Below, in pieces: positions 50,358 to 58,903 of a stretch of DNA of 60,328 nucleotides. The position numbers were made by a program, and so were the translations under genes. The notes beneath the pieces are model-generated. The model was not told where the DNA came from, searched no databases, and saw nothing but the letters and a program-made list of their open reading frames with translations. The stretch lies in NCBI RefSeq assembly GCF_001592935.1, contig NZ_LRDB01000053.1:1-60328 (forward strand), in the 5' to 3' direction. Position 1 is the first letter of the stretch. Each line of letters begins with the position of its first letter. Source of the DNA: Roseivirga echinicomitans (GTDB lineage Bacteria > Bacteroidota > Bacteroidia > Cytophagales > Cyclobacteriaceae).

Positions 50358-50412
50358 TTACTTGGTGTGTTTAGCCTTCAGCGTTAGAATGCACCAAGTT
50401 TTTCTTTTTCCA
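50358..50412 (+). terminator. Terminator of the RRM gene overlapping the MATE 3' end
   Basis: ACTTGGTG (50360-50367) pairs with CACCAAGT (50392-50399), followed by TTTTTCTTTTT. The right arm and T tract lie inside the last codons of the convergent MATE gene. The 24-nt loop is long, so efficiency is uncertain. Confidence 0.5.
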
Positions 50413-51747
50413 CCTACCTGTTTTATACCAGCCTAAGGTAATTAATGCAGGAATAACATTGGAAATTGGGAAGGACCACCAAAGACCATCGTAGCCCAAG
50501 CTTGTGTGTGAGGATAAATACCAGGCCACAGGGAATTGGATGACCCAAATGCCTATAATCGTCAGCACCATTGATGAGACGGTATTTCCAGATCCCCTTA
50601 AAGTGCCTATAATCGACATTTGTAATCCCATAAAACCAAAGCTGAGTGAGGTGATTTTAAGGAAATCAACGCCCATGCCCACAACATTATCATCACCAGC
50701 CAAGAACGCACGAGTAAGTGGTTCTGCAAAAATGAAAAAGATTAAACCCACAACGGACAGGGAAATGAAGCCGATTACTGAAGAGTAATAGGAAGTTTTC
50801 TCTGCTCTATCAATCCGCTGAGCGCCCATATTTTGCCCCACCAATGTGGTGCAAGCTTTTGAGAGGCCTAAGCTAAGAATTACCACAAAGCTTATGAGTC
50901 GAGAACCTACTCCATAGGCAGCCAATACTTCGGTACCAAAACGAGCCACCAAAACGGTCATTATTGTAAGCCCTAAAGCTCTGGCTGAAATTTCGATGGA
51001 AGAAGGGAAGCCTAGTTTGAAAGCTTTATTAAGTAACGGCCAATCGAACGAAAAGGCCTTAATGCTCAGTTTGATTTCTGTTGTGCCTTTGAACAATATG
51101 TACATCCCCAAGGCAATAGATATGAACTGCGTAACCAATGTAGAAACAGCGGCTCCTGTTACTCCATAAGCTTCAATAGGCCCCCAGCCGTAAATGAATA
51201 AAGGATCGAGAAAGAAATTAAGAAGTAAGGTAGCTCCATTGATGTAGAGCGGTATTTTAACTTCACCAATTCCTCTTAATAAAGACTGGAACATGATGAA
51301 CCCAAAGTTGAAAATCAGACCAATAAATATGGTACGTTGAAAGAGGTTAGCATCATCAAAAATGATTTCTTCTACTCCAATCGCATAGAGGATTTGAGGG
51401 GAGAAGATGTAGGCGATAATCGAAACTACAAGGGAAATAAGAAAAGCCATGAGCAAAGTTTGCCGTGCTACATGGTTTACCATCTTGAAATTCTTCGCGC
51501 CAGCATATTGTGCTACTAGAATGGCACCTGCAAAGGCAAAACCAGAACTGATGGAAATCAATAAGAAGTTAATGGGAAAGCTGATGGAGACGGCCGCAAC
51601 GGCATTGGCACCTAATCTACCCACCCAAAACGCATCTACCAGTTGATAGCCCGTTTGCAATAAATTTACTCCAATGATGGGCAGGGCCAACATGGTAAGT
51701 GCTTTTAAAATGGGGCCTTCAGTGAGTGATTTACGTGGGGACTTCAT
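50371..51747 (-). CDS. MATE-family efflux transporter
   Basis: A 458-residue protein with twelve membrane helices in two homologous halves. The family motif near the N terminus is LALPIIGVNLLQTGYQLVDAFWVGRLGANAVAAVSIS. The second half begins near AFKLGFPSSIEISARALGLTIMT. It should export cationic drugs or metabolites using sodium or protons. The subtype is closest to the NorM/DinF-like group, but substrate cannot be read. Monocistronic, divergent from the downstream operon. Confidence 0.9.
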   Translation of the reverse strand: MKSPRKSLTEGPILKALTMLALPIIGVNLLQTGYQLVDAFWVGRLGANAVAAVSISFPINFLLISISSGFAFAGAILVAQYAGAKNFKMVNHVARQTLLMAFLISLVVSIIAYIFSPQILYAIGVEEIIFDDANLFQRTIFIGLIFNFGFIMFQSLLRGIGEVKIPLYINGATLLLNFFLDPLFIYGWGPIEAYGVTGAAVSTLVTQFISIALGMYILFKGTTEIKLSIKAFSFDWPLLNKAFKLGFPSSIEISARALGLTIMTVLVARFGTEVLAAYGVGSRLISFVVILSLGLSKACTTLVGQNMGAQRIDRAEKTSYYSSVIGFISLSVVGLIFFIFAEPLTRAFLAGDDNVVGMGVDFLKITSLSFGFMGLQMSIIGTLRGSGNTVSSMVLTIIGIWVIQFPVAWYLSSHTSLGYDGLWWSFPISNVIPALITLGWYKTGRWKKKNLVHSNAEG

Positions 51748-51899
51748 GAATGTGCAAATCTAAACGATTCGTTTTTAGTTGTTACTTCAAATTACTAGTC
51801 ATTTAATGTTAGTAATGTTTGCTTGGCTAAAGTATATCTTAAATAGATAGCTCTATATAGCGTATAAACCACTTTTATTGCTTATATTAATAGGGTTAT

Positions 51900-51926
51900 A
51901 AAGTCACGCAATCTATGTGACTTTTT
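51900..51926 (+). promoter_or_regulatory. Hairpin in the leader of the six-gene operon
   Basis: AAAGTCAC (51900-51907) pairs perfectly with GTGACTTT (51917-51924) around a 9-nt loop, then TTATAAAT, 40 bp before the first gene. It could be an operator, a weak attenuator or the terminator of a short upstream transcript. Confidence 0.4.
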
Positions 51927-51965
51927 ATAAATCCCCTGTCTAAAGAAATACCTATAAATAAATCA

Positions 51966-53279
51966 ATGATTGCTGAAAGAACTAAATCCCAAGAGCTCCT
52001 TGAGAGGAGAAAAAAAATTGTAGCCAACGGGGTTGGCGTATTCAATACGGCTACTGTAAGCCATGCTAAAGGAGCAATAATAACAGACTTAGAAGGTCGT
52101 GAGCTGATCGATTTTGCTGGCGGAATAGGAGTAGCTAATGCTGGTCATTGTCCGGAGCCAGTTGTTGAGGCAATCAAAGCGCAGGCAGAAAAGTATTTGC
52201 ATACTAGTTTCAACGTGGTGACTTATGAGCCCTACATAGAATTGTGTGAGCAGATTGCTGAAATTTTACCTCATGGTGATCATACGAAGGTAATGTTGGT
52301 CAGTACAGGAGCAGAGGCTGTGGAAAACGCAGTTAAAATAGCGAGACAGGCTACAGGTAAGCAAGGCATACTTTGCTTTACGGATGCTTATCATGGAAGA
52401 ACCATGATGGCGATGACGCTTACGAGCAAGATTACTTATAAAGTAGGCTGTGGGCCGTTCAGTCCTGAAGTATACAGAATACCTTTTCCTAATTTTTACC
52501 ACTTAGGGAATGGAAGAACTGAGGAAGAGTTTGTTGAGGAGCATCTCTCATTGTTGCATGATAGCGCGAAAAATATAGTTGATCCGGATAACCTAGCGGC
52601 AATTATTTTAGAGCCAATTCAAGGTGAAGGTGGTTTTAACCCAGTACCGAAAGCTTATCTACAAGGTCTTCGTGATTACTGTGACGAACATAATATAATG
52701 TTGATCATAGATGAGGTGCAAAGCGGCTTTTGTAGAACTGGTCATTGGGCGGCATGGCAGCATTATGGCGTGCAACCAGATTTGAGCACCTATGCTAAAT
52801 CTTTAGGCTCTGGCTTGCCAATCGCAGCTGTTGTTGGTCGTGCCGAAGTGATGGATGCCGCGGCTCCTGGGAGTATAGGAGGGACTTACATTGGTAGTCC
52901 GGTCTGTTGTGCTGCTGCTTTGGCGACTATCAAATACATGAAGGAAATCAACCTGAATGCCAAGGCGCTTCATGTTGCTGAAGTGATCAATAAAAGGATG
53001 GGAGATTTCATGAAGGAATGCCCTGCGATTGGAGATATCAGAGGAGTAGGTGCAATGCAAGGAATCGAATTTGTAGAACAAGGCGATCCAAATATGCCAG
53101 ATAGTGATTTATGTACACGCATTGTGAAAGGATGTGCTAAAAAAGGCTTGATCCTTTTAAGTGCGGGCACATATAAAAACGTAATCCGAATTTTGTCGCC
53201 ATTGGTAATTACCGATGAGCAGCTAAATGCTGGTCTCGATATACTAATAGAAGAAATAAAAATTCAAATCAATAATTAA
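51966..53279 (+). CDS. Class III omega-aminotransferase (GABA aminotransferase-like)
   Basis: This 437-residue PLP enzyme should transfer an omega-amino group from an amine such as 4-aminobutyrate to 2-oxoglutarate, leaving a semialdehyde. The cofactor lysine is Lys278 in STYAKSLGSGLP. Other family segments are STGAEAVENAVKIARQATGK, CFTDAYHGRT, ILEPIQGEGGF and LIIDEVQSGFCRTG, which contains the pyridine-binding Asp. The full-length match is to GabT. It opens a six-gene operon, with 6 bp to the amidase. The dehydrogenase at the far end of the operon would oxidise its semialdehyde product. Confidence 0.88.
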   Translation: MIAERTKSQELLERRKKIVANGVGVFNTATVSHAKGAIITDLEGRELIDFAGGIGVANAGHCPEPVVEAIKAQAEKYLHTSFNVVTYEPYIELCEQIAEILPHGDHTKVMLVSTGAEAVENAVKIARQATGKQGILCFTDAYHGRTMMAMTLTSKITYKVGCGPFSPEVYRIPFPNFYHLGNGRTEEEFVEEHLSLLHDSAKNIVDPDNLAAIILEPIQGEGGFNPVPKAYLQGLRDYCDEHNIMLIIDEVQSGFCRTGHWAAWQHYGVQPDLSTYAKSLGSGLPIAAVVGRAEVMDAAAPGSIGGTYIGSPVCCAAALATIKYMKEINLNAKALHVAEVINKRMGDFMKECPAIGDIRGVGAMQGIEFVEQGDPNMPDSDLCTRIVKGCAKKGLILLSAGTYKNVIRILSPLVITDEQLNAGLDILIEEIKIQINN

Positions 53280-53285
53280 GAGTAC

Positions 53286-54200
53286 ATGAAGCCATTTACT
53301 ATTGCGGGGATACAAATGAAGGTATCCGCAACCCATTCCAATTTGGAAATGATGAAGTTGAAGTTGGATATCACGATGAACGTGTATCCAGCGGTCGACC
53401 TTGTTCTCTTTAGTGAGTTATGTGGCTATGGCCCACTTACTTATTATGCCCAGGAATTGCCTGGTCATTTCGAAGATGAAATGAAGGCCATGGCGAAGAA
53501 ACACAAAATTTGGCTCGTTCCAGGTTCTATTTTTGAGAAGTCGGGTGACAAGATCTACAATACTGCTCTGGTTATTAACCCTCAAGGGGAAGTGGTTTCA
53601 CGCTACAGAAAGATGTTCCCGTTTTACCCCTATGAGGTAGGGGTTACTCCAGGAAGCGAGTTCTGTATTTTTGATATCCCTGATGTAGGCCGTTTTGGAT
53701 TATCCATTTGTTACGACATGTGGTTTCCAGAAACGATAAGGACCCTCGCGGTAATGGGGGCTGAAGTAATTCTTCATCCGACCTTAACAGGCACTATGGA
53801 CAGAGATATTGAGCATTCCATTGCCCAAACCATGGCTGCTGTTAATCAATGCTTTTTCTTTGATATCAACGGTTTAGATTCTGGCGGAATAGGTCGTTCT
53901 ACGGTTTGCGGCCCTGATGGTCGAATAATGTATCAAGCAGGTAGTACCGAAGAAATCATTCCTATTGAAATTGATATGGAACGAGTTCAGCGAAGCAGAG
54001 AACTAGGGGTAATGCGCTTAGGTCAACCGCTGAAGAGTTTCAGAGACCATATGGGTGATTTTAACATCTATAATCCAAATAAGAAACACGAATATCTAGA
54101 GTCTTTAGGACCATTGATTAAGCCTCAAAAACCAGAACAACTGACGGAATTGAAACAGAGGGAAAGCATGATTCAGTTGCCAGTGAATTTGGTAGAATAA
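53286..54200 (+). CDS. Nitrilase-superfamily carbon-nitrogen hydrolase
   Basis: A 304-residue cytoplasmic hydrolase with the Glu-Lys-Cys triad: Glu44 in LFSELCGYG, Lys109 in RYRKMFPF and Cys142 in SICYDMWFPE. The motif order and length suit an amidase or N-carbamoyl-amine hydrolase rather than a true nitrilase. The C-terminal tail of about 50 residues (NPNKKHEYLESLGPLIKPQKPEQL) is longer than usual. Operon context suggests it cleaves an amide made from an amine intermediate. Exact substrate unknown. Confidence 0.85.
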   Translation: MKPFTIAGIQMKVSATHSNLEMMKLKLDITMNVYPAVDLVLFSELCGYGPLTYYAQELPGHFEDEMKAMAKKHKIWLVPGSIFEKSGDKIYNTALVINPQGEVVSRYRKMFPFYPYEVGVTPGSEFCIFDIPDVGRFGLSICYDMWFPETIRTLAVMGAEVILHPTLTGTMDRDIEHSIAQTMAAVNQCFFFDINGLDSGGIGRSTVCGPDGRIMYQAGSTEEIIPIEIDMERVQRSRELGVMRLGQPLKSFRDHMGDFNIYNPNKKHEYLESLGPLIKPQKPEQLTELKQRESMIQLPVNLVE

Positions 54201-54245
54201 GGCTACTAGGAATTAATTTTAATCTTAAAAACATAAACAAAAGCT

Positions 54246-54650
54246 ATGGGAAATCTTATGTCAAAACCAATCAAGAAAAAGCCTAAACAACCTATTCTAA
54301 ACTGGTTCGAGATTCCCGTGCTGGATTTACAGAGAGCAGTTGCTTTTTTTAATCATGTTTATGATGTGCAACTGGAGATTATTGGTACCACAGAATATGC
54401 CATGGCAATGCTGCCCACCGACACAGGAGTGGGCGGTGCTTTGGTCATGGGGCAAGGTTGCATCCCTAGCGAAACAGGGGTGTTGATTTATCTAAATGCC
54501 GTTGATGACATGGAAGTCATGCTTGAAAGAATTGAACAAGCGGGTGGAAGAGTTATTATGAGAAAAACCATAATAAGTGATGATTCTGGATACTTTTCAC
54601 TTTTCATCGATTCTGAAGGAAATAAACTGGCCTTACATTCTAACATATAA
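54246..54650 (+). CDS. VOC-family glyoxalase-like protein
   Basis: A 134-residue VOC-fold protein: LNWFEIPVLDLQRAVAFFNHVYDVQL near the N terminus, VLIYLNAVDDMEVMLERIEQAGG in the middle and GYFSLFIDSEGNKLALHS at the end. It has no signal peptide. In an amine or aldehyde pathway it could detoxify a reactive carbonyl or act as a binding protein, but the metal ligands are not all evident. It starts 45 bp after the amidase gene, and the decarboxylase-like gene follows after 2 bp. Confidence 0.8.
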   Translation: MGNLMSKPIKKKPKQPILNWFEIPVLDLQRAVAFFNHVYDVQLEIIGTTEYAMAMLPTDTGVGGALVMGQGCIPSETGVLIYLNAVDDMEVMLERIEQAGGRVIMRKTIISDDSGYFSLFIDSEGNKLALHSNI

Positions 54651-54652
54651 TC

Positions 54653-57412
54653 GTGTCAAAAAAGAAGAACTATACGTCCGCTCCATTTTATAACATAGGT
54701 CAGTTAAGAGTTACCTATTGGAATTACCTCAAGAACCAAACCTCTGAGTTGGCACGTTGCCATAGGGATTCCAAGAATGAAAGCGCCATCACAGATAGTG
54801 TGAAAATTTTGCTTAAAGAGCTTGGTCAGGTAGAGGCTTACTTTGCTTTTCCAGGTAAAAAGCTCGTAGAGCAATATAAGTTGGCACTGAGTAGAAAGGA
54901 ACATACTGCTTTGGCTAATAATGTGGCTGAAACCACGCGCAGGTTGGTGAGCGATAGTTACCGTAGCAATCCAGACTTCATCAATCTGGGTGATGAGAAA
55001 ACCATGAAGGAGGTGGAGCAGAGGGAAGAAGCTGACCATGTTCAACAGAATTATTTTGAAGTGCTTTTTGTGGAAGAGATGTCTGAAGCGGACGAGATAG
55101 CCCTTCATCAAAAAGCAGCGGAGCTCTCTCAAAAGAGTGACACCTTCACCTATCGTTTTGTCGTACAACGCTCTTTTCAAGACGCACTGATAACACTACT
55201 TTTTAACTATAATATTCAGGCGGTTGTGGTACGATATGCCCCGCCTTACTATTCAAAGGGTATTTCCGCGATTATTAAGCCTTACGTTCAAAACGTCATT
55301 AAACTTGACCTGTCAGGAAGAAAAGAGGTAGAGTTAGGGCCAATTTTAGGCAAACTTGCAAGGCAATATAGGCCAGAATTGGATACCTATTATGTTACAG
55401 ATACGGCATTAAGGGACCTTAAGGACAGTACCATAAAGACTTTTAAAAGAATCTTCTATCGAAAAGAGGATTTGTTGGAAATACATTTGAGCATAATGAT
55501 GGGTGTTAGAGATCGTTATCAAACGCCATTCTTTACTGCTCTGAAGGAATACAGCCAAAAACCTACTGGGGTTTTTCATGCCATGCCTATTTCTCGAGGG
55601 AACTCAGTTTTCAAATCTCGATGGATTCAAGACTTCGGTGATTTTTATGGGAACAACATGTTTTTGGCAGAAACGTCAGCCACTACTGGTGGATTGGATT
55701 CTCTATTACAACCTACAGGGCCGTTGAAAAAGGCCCAGAAAATGGCCAGTGCGGCCTATGGGTCCAAGCAGACGTTTTTCGTAACCAATGGTACTTCTAC
55801 GGCCAATAAAATTGTAATGCAGGCACTCGTTCAACCGGGTGATGTGGTGTTGGTAGATAGAGATTGTCATAAGTCACATCATTATGGTTTGGTGCTTTCT
55901 GGTGCGCTTCCAGTATACTTAGATTCTTACCCCATTCAAAAATACTCAATGTATGGAGCGGTACCACTGGAACAAATCAAAAGGAGATTGATACAACTAA
56001 AGGCTGCTGGGAGATTAGATAAGGCGAAAATGCTTTTGCTCACCAATTGCTCTTTTGACGGATTAGTTTATAACGTACAAAGGGTAATGGAAGAAGTATT
56101 GGCCATTAAACCAGACATGATTTTTCTCTGGGACGAGGCTTGGTTTGCTTTTGCAGGTTTTACCTATACCTATAAGCAGAGAACTGGTATGTTCTCTGCT
56201 AGAAAATTGGCAGGGAAATATCAAAGTAGCAGTTATAGAAAGGAATATGAGGATCATATAAAGAACCTTAAAGAAGGAGAGTTACCATTATTGCCAGACC
56301 CCGATAAGGTGAAAATAAGGGTGTATGCAACACAAAGTACACATAAGACCTTGAGTAGCTTCAGACAAGGCTCAATGATCCATATCTGGGATCAGGAATT
56401 TAGAAGGAAGAGCGAAAGTACGTTTTTGGAAGCCTATATGACTCATACCTCTACTTCACCCAATTACCAGATGCTGGCGTCTTTGGATGCGGGTAGAAGA
56501 CAAGTGCAGTTCGAGGGTTTTGAACTGGTCGAAAAAAGTGTGGAATTAGCAATGGTACTCAGAGCGAAAGTCAATGATAATCCAATGTTGAATAAATACT
56601 TTGATGTATTGACTGTGCACGATTTTATTCCTGATAAATATCGGCAAACAGGTCTTACGGAGTATTACGGTAAGGAAGCAGGTTGGAATAGAATGGAATT
56701 GCCTTGGGAACAAGATGAATTTGTGCTAGACCCTACAAAAGTGACTTTGCATATTGGTAGAACTGGCGTTGATGGAGATACTTTCAAGAATAAATACTTG
56801 ATGGATAAATTCAACATTCAGATCAATAAGACATCGAGAAATACCGTCCTTTTTATGACCAATATTGGTACTACAAGGGGGAGTGTTACTTACTTGACCA
56901 ATGCATTATTGACCATTGCTGAGGAATTGGATGATGAGATCAAATCGCTCAACGGCCGTGAAATGGAAATACGGGAAGCTAGAATAAAGTCGCTTACTGA
57001 AGACGTTCCTCCGCTGCCTGATTTTAGTCATTTCCACCGTTCATTTCAGGCCGTACCGGGTGTGCCTGGTGGTAACTTAAGAGAGGCTTACTTCCTCGCT
57101 TATGACGAAACTAATTATGAATACGTTCCATTAAAAGAATGCCTCCCGTCCATGGAGAAAGGGAAAGAGTTAGTGGCTTCTTCTTTTGTAATACCATACC
57201 CTCCAGGCTTTCCTGTATTGGTGCCAGGTCAAGTAGTAAGTACTGAAATTATAGAATTTTTACTAGCACTTGATGTTTCTGAAATTCATGGTTACAGAGC
57301 AGACCTAGGTCTAAGGGTATTCAATAAAAAAGTACTCGACCGACAAAAAACAGGGACAGCATTAGGGGCTATGGGTATTTCAATGAAAAATAAATTATCA
57401 AACACAAAATAA
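54653..57412 (+). CDS. Large Orn/Lys/Arg decarboxylase-like PLP enzyme
   Basis: A 919-residue protein starting at GTG 2 bp after the VOC gene. The fold-type I PLP core spans about residues 340-720: VTNGTSTANKIVMQALVQPGD, IFLWDEAWFAFAGF (Asp494) and the cofactor lysine Lys565 in STHKTLSSFRQGSM. A C-terminal decarboxylase domain (about 790-910) contains FVIPYPPGFPVLVPGQVV. These define the Orn/Lys/Arg decarboxylase family. The N-terminal 330 residues are longer than the usual response-regulator-like wing domain and poorly recognised. Substrate is not fixed; arginine, lysine, ornithine or an acylated form are options. Confidence 0.82.
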   Translation: MSKKKNYTSAPFYNIGQLRVTYWNYLKNQTSELARCHRDSKNESAITDSVKILLKELGQVEAYFAFPGKKLVEQYKLALSRKEHTALANNVAETTRRLVSDSYRSNPDFINLGDEKTMKEVEQREEADHVQQNYFEVLFVEEMSEADEIALHQKAAELSQKSDTFTYRFVVQRSFQDALITLLFNYNIQAVVVRYAPPYYSKGISAIIKPYVQNVIKLDLSGRKEVELGPILGKLARQYRPELDTYYVTDTALRDLKDSTIKTFKRIFYRKEDLLEIHLSIMMGVRDRYQTPFFTALKEYSQKPTGVFHAMPISRGNSVFKSRWIQDFGDFYGNNMFLAETSATTGGLDSLLQPTGPLKKAQKMASAAYGSKQTFFVTNGTSTANKIVMQALVQPGDVVLVDRDCHKSHHYGLVLSGALPVYLDSYPIQKYSMYGAVPLEQIKRRLIQLKAAGRLDKAKMLLLTNCSFDGLVYNVQRVMEEVLAIKPDMIFLWDEAWFAFAGFTYTYKQRTGMFSARKLAGKYQSSSYRKEYEDHIKNLKEGELPLLPDPDKVKIRVYATQSTHKTLSSFRQGSMIHIWDQEFRRKSESTFLEAYMTHTSTSPNYQMLASLDAGRRQVQFEGFELVEKSVELAMVLRAKVNDNPMLNKYFDVLTVHDFIPDKYRQTGLTEYYGKEAGWNRMELPWEQDEFVLDPTKVTLHIGRTGVDGDTFKNKYLMDKFNIQINKTSRNTVLFMTNIGTTRGSVTYLTNALLTIAEELDDEIKSLNGREMEIREARIKSLTEDVPPLPDFSHFHRSFQAVPGVPGGNLREAYFLAYDETNYEYVPLKECLPSMEKGKELVASSFVIPYPPGFPVLVPGQVVSTEIIEFLLALDVSEIHGYRADLGLRVFNKKVLDRQKTGTALGAMGISMKNKLSNTK

Positions 57413-57417
57413 TCACG

Positions 57418-58893
57418 ATGACCAAGAAGAAAACGAGTATCGAAAAACTGAATGGCGTAGCGGATATCAGACGCTTCTTTTATAAAAATGAGACACCGAT
57501 CTACTTCATCAGTGCGACCAACTTCAACCTACTTGGGGCAGACGAATGGATCAAAGGATTCAAGTTTATCTGTCATATTGAGTGTTTTGATGGACTTCAT
57601 CCTAATGTTTTTTCTCCCAAAGAAGAAATCCCACACGATGAATTCGAAAGCATTGAAGATATCAATAATTACTTGCTGCAGCATCCTGAAGTGCAGGACT
57701 ACTTAAAGACAAGGACCAAAGGTGGAAATGCAGGCAAAGTGATGTTCCTGATGTTTGATGAGGAAACAGAAAAGCTTGCGAAGAAACAGGGACTCGAAGT
57801 AATGTTCCCTAGTGCCAAAATGCGAACCTTCATGGACAATAAGGTGAATACAAACAGACTGGCTGAAAAGGCGGGTGTTCCTTGTGTTCCTTATGTGCTT
57901 TCAAAAGTGAAGAATTACGTTCATTTACAGACAGTATCGAAAGAGCTGGGAAATGATTTAGTAATTCAGACCCCTTTCGGTGATTCAGGTCACACCACTT
58001 TCTTTATTTCCAACGAGACCGAATTCAAGAAATATGAAGAGGAAATTGTAAAGGAGAAAGAGGTTAAAATCATGAAGCGTATCAACTGCAAAGGCTCTGC
58101 AATCGAAGCCTGTGTTACGCAACATGGAACTATTGTAGCTCCGCTGATGACCGAGTTGGTTGGCTTCAAAGAACTGACACCTTACAAAGGCGGTTGGTGT
58201 GGAAATGAGATTTACCCTAATGCATTCAGCCCTTCGCTAAGAAGAAAAGCAAAAAACTACACGGAGTTATTCGGAGATCAGTTAAGAAAAGAAGGCTATA
58301 AAGGCTATTTCGAACTAGATTTTTTGATCGATCAAGACAATGGTGAGATTTATCTAGGGGAACTTAACCCAAGAGTGACTGGAGCAAGTTCGATTACCAA
58401 TCACGCAGTTTTTGCATTGGCTGATGCACCTCTTTTTATCTTCCATATTTTAGAATGGATGAATGTGGAGTATAAACTCAACGTGAAAGCACTCAACGCG
58501 AGATGGGCGAGACAAGAAAATGTAGATGGTTGGAGTCAGTTGATCATTAAGCATACGCAAGACACGGTGGAATTCGTCAGCGAAGCTCCAAAATCTGGTA
58601 TTTGGAAAATGTTTGATAATGGTCATATCCAATTCGATAGAATGGATACGCACAGAAGAGCAGTGGAAAGCGAACAAGAAGCGTTCTTTTTGAGAATAAC
58701 AAAAGAAGGGAACTACCTATATGAAGGTGCTGATTTGGGTATTTTGGTATCGAGAGGAAGAATGATGACGGATGATTTTGAACTCACAGACAGGGCCAAG
58801 AATTGGATCAATGCCATCAAAGGGAAGTATTCTTCTCAGGTTATTGAAGACAAAAGAGAGCAACCAAACCTCATCGGTAGTTTGACTAAGTAA
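57418..58893 (+). CDS. ATP-grasp ligase (biotin-carboxylase/CPSase-like fold)
   Basis: A 491-residue cytoplasmic enzyme of the ATP-grasp superfamily. After an N-terminal Rossmann-like region (1-135), the ATP-binding core includes TFMDNKVNTNRLAEKAGVP, DLVIQTPFGDSGHTTFF and KIMKRINCKGSAIEACV. The magnesium ligands are Glu299 in YFELDF, and Glu315 and Asn317 in YLGELNPRVTGASS. The family joins a carboxylate to an amine or carboxylate through an acyl phosphate. It is not a biotin carboxylase by context. It starts 5 bp after the decarboxylase-like gene, so it may form an amide on an amino acid or amine in that route. Confidence 0.83.
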   Translation: MTKKKTSIEKLNGVADIRRFFYKNETPIYFISATNFNLLGADEWIKGFKFICHIECFDGLHPNVFSPKEEIPHDEFESIEDINNYLLQHPEVQDYLKTRTKGGNAGKVMFLMFDEETEKLAKKQGLEVMFPSAKMRTFMDNKVNTNRLAEKAGVPCVPYVLSKVKNYVHLQTVSKELGNDLVIQTPFGDSGHTTFFISNETEFKKYEEEIVKEKEVKIMKRINCKGSAIEACVTQHGTIVAPLMTELVGFKELTPYKGGWCGNEIYPNAFSPSLRRKAKNYTELFGDQLRKEGYKGYFELDFLIDQDNGEIYLGELNPRVTGASSITNHAVFALADAPLFIFHILEWMNVEYKLNVKALNARWARQENVDGWSQLIIKHTQDTVEFVSEAPKSGIWKMFDNGHIQFDRMDTHRRAVESEQEAFFLRITKEGNYLYEGADLGILVSRGRMMTDDFELTDRAKNWINAIKGKYSSQVIEDKREQPNLIGSLTK

Positions 58894-58903
58894 TATTTAA
58901 TCT

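Noticed and set aside
57418-58893. Biotin carboxylase annotation for the ATP-grasp protein
   Set aside because: No biotin carrier or carboxyltransferase gene is nearby; the similarity reflects only the shared ATP-grasp fold.
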